18,925 nt of DNA, from contig JACWAG010000435.1 of NCBI GenBank assembly GCA_014874425.1, positions 1 to 18,925 of the forward strand. The letters are read 5' to 3'. The first letter of the stretch is position 1; every line of letters begins with the position of its first letter. This document shows, one piece after another, positions 14,805 to 18,925 of the stretch. Below the pieces are notes generated by a model that made no database searches, was not told the DNA's origin, and worked only from the letters and a program-made list of their open reading frames with translations. The DNA comes from Syntrophaceae bacterium (GTDB lineage Bacteria; Desulfobacterota; Desulfomonilia; Desulfomonilales; Desulfomonilaceae). The translations under genes and the position numbers were made by a program.

Positions 14805-15812
14805 ATGAAAAGACCTTCCGGTCCATTTCTACTACTGGGTTTGCTGTTGATATTGCCTCTCATGCTTAGAGACGCTTATTACCAGCATTTAATGATACTT
14901 GTATTGATGTGGGTAGCGATTGGATCGGGGTGGAATCTCATTTCCGGCTACACAGGTCAGGTCCTTTTCGGAGCCGCCGCCTTTTTCGGCTTCGGGGCGT
15001 ACACTGCGGCTTTGTTGAGCAGCAAGCTAGGTGTATCGGCGTGGTGGGGACTACCTCTTGGTGGAATACTTTCCGTCGCGATAGCTTTCCCGTTCGGTTG
15101 GATTTGTTTCCGCCTTCGAGGCCCCTATTTTGCCCTTGCTACTTTGGCTTTGAATGAAATCTTTCGTCATGTTGCGACTATTTGGGAATCACTAACCGAC
15201 GGCATGATCGGGATCCTCGTCATGCAAACGTTTATTTCAAAGCTCCCTTACTATTATGTGGCGCTTGCAATTGCGATTTTGTCGATCGTGACTGTCGACG
15301 TTGTCATGCGATCACGTTGGGGATATTATTTCGTTTCGATCCGGGAAGATCAGGACGCTGCTGAAAGCATGGGTATCGATACGCTTTACTACAAAATGCT
15401 TTCTCTGTGTATCTCAGCGTTTCTCATCGGCATAGCCGGCGCCCTTTATACAAATTATATGGGATTTATTGACCCCAAGGTGGTTTTCTCTCTTCACGAA
15501 ATATCAATCATGGCAATATTGGTGGGAATTGTCGGCGGAGTAGGTACGATTTACGGTCCTTTGGTCGGGGCCTTCATAATGGTTGCAGTTCAGGAGATCT
15601 TCCGTACCGGTGGATTTGGTATCCTTCATTTTATTGGCCAATCGACCGGCTGGCCATTTATGTCAGGTGTAATCAAGTACGTCAGTGAAGCTCATGTTTT
15701 GAGTTTTGGAATACTTGTCATAGTAGTAATTCTTTTTTTACCAAATGGAATCGTCGGAGATTGGTCACTTATCAGGAAATTTTTGATCAAGTCTAAAAAG
15801 CCGGCGGTTTGA
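14805..15812 (+). CDS. livM: Branched-chain amino acid type ABC transporter, permease LivM
   Basis: A 335-residue permease. Landmarks are NLISGYTGQVLFGAAAFFGFGAYTAAL at about 44-70, LRGPYFALATLALNEIFRH near 103-121, and the coupling loop SIREDQDAAESMGIDTLYYK near 179-198. Hydrophobic segments run throughout. It pairs with LivH. ATG 14805 lacks a close ribosome site (AAGG about 13 bases upstream), consistent with translation continuing from livH. Its stop lies just before the livG ribosome site. Confidence 0.93.
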   Translation: MKRPSGPFLLLGLLLILPLMLRDAYYQHLMILVLMWVAIGSGWNLISGYTGQVLFGAAAFFGFGAYTAALLSSKLGVSAWWGLPLGGILSVAIAFPFGWICFRLRGPYFALATLALNEIFRHVATIWESLTDGMIGILVMQTFISKLPYYYVALAIAILSIVTVDVVMRSRWGYYFVSIREDQDAAESMGIDTLYYKMLSLCISAFLIGIAGALYTNYMGFIDPKVVFSLHEISIMAILVGIVGGVGTIYGPLVGAFIMVAVQEIFRTGGFGILHFIGQSTGWPFMSGVIKYVSEAHVLSFGILVIVVILFLPNGIVGDWSLIRKFLIKSKKPAV

Positions 15813-15820
15813 GGAATATT

Positions 15821-16543
15821 ATGGCTTTTTTCGAAGTCCAGGGAATAGTTAAATTTTTTGGAGGACTTGCCGCAGTTAATGGAGTCAGCTTTGAGGTAAA
15901 GGAAGGCGAGATTTGCGGTTTGATTGGGCCTAATGGCTCAGGAAAAACTACCATCTTCAATTTGATTAATGGTTACTTTCCACTCACCAAAGGAGAGATC
16001 CAATTTCAAGATGAGAAGATTTCCGAACTCAAGACCCACCAGATATGTCAGCGAGGTGTTGGTAGAACATTCCAAGTCGTTAAGCCATTGAAACGAATGA
16101 CAGTCCTGGACAACGTGATCGCTTCCGCGTTTCTTAGGCATCACCCCCGATCAGACGCCATAAAGTTAGCTGAAGAGACTATCGAATTTTGCGGATTGAC
16201 TCATTACAAAGATAAAATTGCGAAAAGCCTGCCCATCGCGTCGCGCAAACGGCTCGAGATTACTCGAGCTTTGGCTACGCAACCCAAACTGATCCTTCTG
16301 GATGAAACAGCAGCGGGACTCAACCCTCATGAACTTGAGGAAGCCATCACGTTAATAAAAAAAATTCGGGACTCGGGCATTACTATAATCATTGTCGAAC
16401 ATATCATGAAAGTAATAATGACTATTTCAGATCATATTGTCGCTATTAATCACGGAATGGTAATCGCCAAAGGGACCCCTGCGGGGGTTGTATCTAATCC
16501 CGAAGTAATTAAAGCCTATTTTGGAGAAGATTATCGTGCTTAA
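15821..16543 (+). CDS. livG: Branched-chain amino acid type ABC transporter, ATPase LivG
   Basis: A 240-residue ATPase. It has Walker A GPNGSGKT at 36-43, a Q-loop Gln85, Walker B LILLDE at 157-162 and the H-loop His194. The signature position, where LSGGQ or LSYGQ is usual, reads LPIAS (137-141, SLPIASRKRLEITRAL), a divergent but RKRLE-conserving form. I start at ATG 15821; a TTG at 15809 would read longer, but GAGG lies 6 bases before the ATG and overlaps the beginning of the longer form. It follows livM by 8 bases. Its final eight bases overlap the livF coding region. Confidence 0.92.
   Translation: MAFFEVQGIVKFFGGLAAVNGVSFEVKEGEICGLIGPNGSGKTTIFNLINGYFPLTKGEIQFQDEKISELKTHQICQRGVGRTFQVVKPLKRMTVLDNVIASAFLRHHPRSDAIKLAEETIEFCGLTHYKDKIAKSLPIASRKRLEITRALATQPKLILLDETAAGLNPHELEEAITLIKKIRDSGITIIIVEHIMKVIMTISDHIVAINHGMVIAKGTPAGVVSNPEVIKAYFGEDYRA
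16523..16526 (+). promoter_or_regulatory. Ribosome binding site of livF inside livG
   Basis: GGAG within the end of livG, 9 bases before the GTG at 16536. This decides the livF start in favour of GTG 16536; the in-frame TTG at 16521 sits on the ribosome site itself. Confidence 0.6.
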
Positions 16544-17240
16544 GGTAGAGGGCTTGAACGTCTCATACGGTGATCTCCAGGTCCTCTGGGATGTGTCCTT
16601 CGAGGTAAAAGAGGGGGAAATCGTTGTTCTTTTAGGCGCAAACGGAGCGGGCAAATCAACTACATTAAAAACCGTTTCGTCCCTTGTCAAACCGACAGTT
16701 GGCTCAGTGGAATTCTTAGGCGCTAGACTCGACCGGGTCCCATCACATGAGGTCATAAACTATGGATTGGCGCATGTTCCAGAGGGAAGGCGACTATTCC
16801 CCGATATGACCGTAGAGGAGAACCTGATTGTAGGTTCTTTAACTCGTGAGGCCAAGGCCAAACGAAAAAAGACATTAGAATGGCTTTATGAAATCTTTCC
16901 TCGACTGAGGGAGCGAATCAAGCAACCTACCGGCACGCTTTCCGGAGGTGAGCAGCAGATGGTGGCGATCGCCAGGGGCTTGATGTCATTGCCAAAGCTG
17001 ATTATGTTTGATGAGCCTTCATTAGGCTTAGCTCCAATAATGGTTACCGAGATATTCAAGGTAGTTGAAATGGTAAATCGCGAAGGGGTGACAGTACTAT
17101 TGGTAGAACAAAATGTTCATCATACTCTCGCTATGTGCGATCGCGCATACGTATTGGAAAACGGGAGGATTACCCTTTCAGGGACAGGTGAAGAATTTCT
17201 GAATAATGATCACATCAAGGAAGCGTATCTAGGTATTTGA
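16536..17240 (+). CDS. livF: Branched-chain amino acid type ABC transporter, ATPase LivF
   Basis: A 234-residue ATPase. It has Walker A GANGAGKS at 34-41, signature LSGGEQQ at 135-141, Walker B LIMFDE at 155-160, and VEQN at 190-193, where the LivF group has Gln in place of the H-loop histidine. It forms the ATPase pair with LivG. The GTG at 16536 overlaps the last 8 bases of livG. The operon ends with a strong terminator at 17340. Confidence 0.93.
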   Translation: MLKVEGLNVSYGDLQVLWDVSFEVKEGEIVVLLGANGAGKSTTLKTVSSLVKPTVGSVEFLGARLDRVPSHEVINYGLAHVPEGRRLFPDMTVEENLIVGSLTREAKAKRKKTLEWLYEIFPRLRERIKQPTGTLSGGEQQMVAIARGLMSLPKLIMFDEPSLGLAPIMVTEIFKVVEMVNREGVTVLLVEQNVHHTLAMCDRAYVLENGRITLSGTGEEFLNNDHIKEAYLGI

Positions 17241-17311
17241 TTTCCGGCCTTTTGATGGGCTGCGGCACTGGTCTGGAATCAATTGCCGAACTGTCACAGG
17301 TAAAATACTTA

Positions 17312-17326
17312 CCGCCCAACGGGCGG
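17312..17326. other. Small G+C-rich hairpin between livF and the terminator
   Basis: CCGCCC-AAC-GGGCGG, a 6-bp stem with a 3-base loop. On the minus strand it is followed by TAAGTATTTT, so it may back up the main terminator for rpmA transcription. On the plus strand it has no T-run. Confidence 0.4.
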
Positions 17327-17339
17327 GGAAAAGAACAAT

Positions 17340-17385
17340 AAAACGGCGCGTAACAATTCCATACCAGGATGTACGCGCCGTTTTT
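17340..17385. terminator. Bidirectional terminator between livF and rpmA
   Basis: A perfect 13-bp inverted repeat: AAAACGGCGCGTA (17340-17352) and its reverse complement TACGCGCCGTTTT (17372-17384), with a 19-base loop. The right arm runs into TTTTT on the plus strand, and the left arm gives TTTTAT on the minus strand. It lies between convergent genes and ends two bases before the rpmA stop. Confidence 0.88.
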
Positions 17386-17387
17386 GG

Positions 17388-17657
17388 TTATTCCGCCGCT
17401 ATTGCCACAGGAACTATCGAAACAAGCTTCCGGTGTTTGTCTTTCGCCCTGAATTCTACGACTCCGTCGATCTTCGCATAAAGAGTATAGTCTTTACCGA
17501 CACCGACATTGAGACCGGGATGAATCTTGGTACCTTTTTGACGTACCAGAATGTTGCCGGCACGCACAACCTGGCCTGCAAATCGCTTCACACCGAGGCG
17601 CTGACCAGGGCTATCCCTTCCATTACGTGAACTTCCTCCAGCTTTCTTATGAGCCAT
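17388..17657 (-). CDS. rpmA: 50S ribosomal protein L27
   Basis: An 89-residue protein beginning MAHKKAGGSSRNGRDSPGQR, the universal L27 start; the flexible N-terminal tail reaches the peptidyl-transferase centre. GQVVRAGNILVRQKGTKIHP at 28-47 is the conserved core. The N terminus begins at AHKKAGG directly, lacking the cleaved extension of Firmicutes. ATG 17657 has GGAGG 7 bases upstream. It follows rplU by 16 bases. No obgE gene follows it; the shared terminator does. Confidence 0.97.
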   Translation of the reverse strand: MAHKKAGGSSRNGRDSPGQRLGVKRFAGQVVRAGNILVRQKGTKIHPGLNVGVGKDYTLYAKIDGVVEFRAKDKHRKLVSIVPVAIAAE

Positions 17658-17673
17658 GGCCTATCCTCCGCTT

Positions 17674-18048
17674 TTACGATTGTTGAGATGATTCAGCCTG
17701 TATTGGGCTGTCACTCAACTGATCGGATGTATTTCCCAATTGATTAATTTCTTCTACCTTTAAGAGAGAATACCATTGTCTATGTCCCTGTTTTTTATGG
17801 TAACCCTGGCGTTTCTTTTTCTTAAAAACGATAATTTTTCGATCACGAGCGGTTCGGAGCATTCGAGCTTTGACCGTCACGTTCTCAAGTAATGGGGTAC
17901 CCCAAATTGGTCCCTCTTCACCCACAACCGCGAGCACTTGTGATAGTTCTACTATTTCACCGGGCTCGCCGGGGATCTTCTCGATTTTCAATTGGTCACC
18001 AGGGGCCACTTTATATTGCTTCCCGCCGGTTTGAACGATGGCGTACAT
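17674..18048 (-). CDS. rplU: 50S ribosomal protein L21
   Basis: A 124-residue L21 beginning MYAIVQTGGKQYKVAPGD, with the basic RNA-binding FKKKKRQGYHKKQGHRQ near 78-95. I start at ATG 18048, where AGGAGG is 6 bases upstream, rather than at the longer in-frame start at 18066, which would add residues before the family's universal first Met. The last 20 or so residues (GNTSDQLSDSPIQAESSQQS) are a polar tail beyond the usual end at about 103. rpmA follows 16 bases later. Confidence 0.96.
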   Translation of the reverse strand: MYAIVQTGGKQYKVAPGDQLKIEKIPGEPGEIVELSQVLAVVGEEGPIWGTPLLENVTVKARMLRTARDRKIIVFKKKKRQGYHKKQGHRQWYSLLKVEEINQLGNTSDQLSDSPIQAESSQQS

Positions 18049-18075
18049 GAAAACCCTCCTTAACAATAACGTTTT

Positions 18076-18104
18076 AATAAACCATTATGACGAGCAAAAG
18101 TCAA
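18076..18104 (-). promoter_or_regulatory. Likely promoter of rplU-rpmA
   Basis: The minus strand reads TTGACT (18104-18099), 17 bases, then TTTATT (18081-18076). That is five of six and four of six sigma70 matches. The leader would be about 20 bases, ending in AGGAGG. Confidence 0.45.
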
Positions 18105-18151
18105 GATCAAACGATTTAAACCAAAATTCCCTGGAATGAAGCTCCTGCGCC

Positions 18152-18649
18152 TTAAAAGCCGACGGCCCATGGGAATACCCATGCGAACAGTTTTAAAAAA
18201 ACTATTGCATAAACGGACGCAAAAAGATCATCCAAGAGAATTCCCCATCCTCCCGGCGCGTCTTGGATAGCATTTGATGGAAAAGGTTTAATAATATCAA
18301 AAAACCGGGTTGCCAGAAACGCCCAAAACACTGTTAGAAAAAAACTATGTGTGGAAAAGAAAAGAACTGTCAGAAAAAAACCAGCTATCTCGTCTAGAAC
18401 AAACGTTCCTGGGTCCTTTTTTCCGCTTCGTTTCTCGGCCCACTCTCCCAACGCCACACATCCGAGACACGAAAGAGCCAGGAAAACCAATACCGCGACT
18501 CTTTGAAATTCAGGGGCGAGAAAAAACCGTATGAGCGCGTAAATCAATACGGCGGGCAGGGTCCCTACGGTCCCTGATGCGACTGGCGAATACCCCAACC
18601 AAAACCCGGTGCAAATGGCTTCTTTTGTTTTTTCGAAAAATCCGTCCAT
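18152..18649 (-). CDS. pgpA: Phosphatidylglycerophosphatase A
   Basis: A 165-residue inner-membrane enzyme that removes phosphate from phosphatidylglycerol phosphate to give phosphatidylglycerol. Family marks are ASGTVGTLPA at 24-33, DPGTFVLDEIAGFF at 79-92, RFFDIIKPFP at 115-124 and GGWGILLDDLFA at 133-144; these include the acidic residues needed for metal and phosphate chemistry. Three or four hydrophobic segments are visible. ATG 18649 has a weak ribosome site. It precedes rplU by about 100 bases, in which rplU's own promoter lies. Confidence 0.93.
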   Translation of the reverse strand: MDGFFEKTKEAICTGFWLGYSPVASGTVGTLPAVLIYALIRFFLAPEFQRVAVLVFLALSCLGCVALGEWAEKRSGKKDPGTFVLDEIAGFFLTVLFFSTHSFFLTVFWAFLATRFFDIIKPFPSNAIQDAPGGWGILLDDLFASVYAIVFLKLFAWVFPWAVGF

Positions 18650-18688
18650 AATCTGTTAAAATCCGTCCAGTTCCTGAGTGAGTTGACT

Positions 18689-18702
18689 GTATATTTGTAT
18701 AC
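18689..18702. promoter_or_regulatory. Small inverted repeat in the divergent promoter region of pgpA
   Basis: GTATA-TTTG-TATAC. On the minus strand it contains a TATACA that lies 16 bases from TTGAAT, a fair sigma70 pair for pgpA. A TTGACT lies just before it on the plus strand. It could be an operator or only AT-rich promoter sequence. Confidence 0.3.
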
Positions 18703-18760
18703 TTTTATCGGAACTTTATTCAAACAAGTTTTTACAGGTGGCCTGAACAAATTGTCTCTT

Positions 18761-18925
18761 ATGATCATATTAGCTCGTCATGGACAAACTCGCTATAACA
18801 GCGAAGGTGTGATCCAGGGCCGAACAGATTCGCCTCTGACTCTTGCAGGGGTTGCCCAAACTCGAAAAATGCCCAATTTGGTTTCACAATTTCTACCCCG
18901 GGCCATTTATTCCAGTTCTTTGGGA
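18761..18925 (+). CDS. Histidine phosphatase superfamily protein (partial, phosphoglycerate mutase-like)
   Basis: The open frame from ATG 18761 runs off the right edge after 55 residues. It starts MIILARHGQTRYNSEGVIQG, the RHG motif (Arg6-His7-Gly8) and surrounding residues of the cofactor-dependent phosphoglycerate mutase/phosphatase fold, followed by RTDSPLTLAGVAQTRKM. His7 would be the phosphorylated residue. Substrate cannot be assigned from this fragment; alpha-ribazole phosphatase, phosphoglycerate mutase and broad phosphatases all share it. A TTG at 18752, with AGGTGG 10 bases upstream, is an alternative start that adds three residues. It is divergent from pgpA. Confidence 0.85.
   Translation, partial: MIILARHGQTRYNSEGVIQGRTDSPLTLAGVAQTRKMPNLVSQFLPRAIYSSSLG

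Noticed and set aside
18565..18768. Minus-strand frame of 67 codons overlapping the start of pgpA
   Set aside because: It is out of frame with the pgpA enzyme motifs, has no ribosome site and overlaps the promoter region.
1..18925. CRISPR arrays, tRNA or rRNA genes, insertion sequences and phage genes
   Set aside because: No regularly spaced repeats, cloverleaf sequences, transposase or integrase motifs, or terminal inverted repeats were seen.

Overview
The window looks like a chromosomal segment of a Gram-negative, probably anaerobic bacterium of the former Deltaproteobacteria (Desulfobacterota). This is inference: base composition is moderate (about 45-50% G+C by eye), there are several small stand-alone receivers and Cache-type histidine kinases, a TauE/SafE-type anion exporter, a free-standing [2Fe-2S] ferredoxin and a radical SAM protein, and L27 lacks the Firmicutes-type N-terminal extension. 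No phage, transposon, CRISPR, tRNA or rRNA signal was seen.

Minus strand, 1-8597: one long run of twelve genes read from about 8.6 kb down to the window edge. It starts with a complete Cache-sensor histidine kinase. A receiver, a sensor-less histidine protein with a degraded ATPase domain (a candidate histidine phosphotransferase), and two more receivers follow. Then come a TauE/SafE (TSUP) exporter, a small membrane protein, a two-CBS-domain protein, an exported protein of unknown function, a radical SAM enzyme, a [2Fe-2S] ferredoxin, and a second membrane-bound Cache sensor cut by the window edge. Tight spacing and stop-start overlaps at the kinase/receiver end suggest a phosphorelay, and its joining to transport, CBS and redox proteins is the most unusual part of the window.

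Plus strand, 8894-11199: two overlapping GT4-type glycosyltransferase genes behind a strong sigma70-like promoter. Convergent to them (minus) are a small exported NTF2-like protein and a SYLF-domain protein.

Plus strand, 12630-17240: a complete branched-chain amino acid type (HAAT) ABC transporter, livK-livH-livM-livG-livF, with an inverted repeat in the upstream region and a stem-loop between livK and livH. It ends at a strong bidirectional terminator shared with the convergent ribosomal genes.

Minus strand, 17388-18649: rpmA (L27) and rplU (L21), expressed as rplU-rpmA, then pgpA. Divergent from pgpA, a histidine-phosphatase-family gene begins at 18761 and runs off the right edge.
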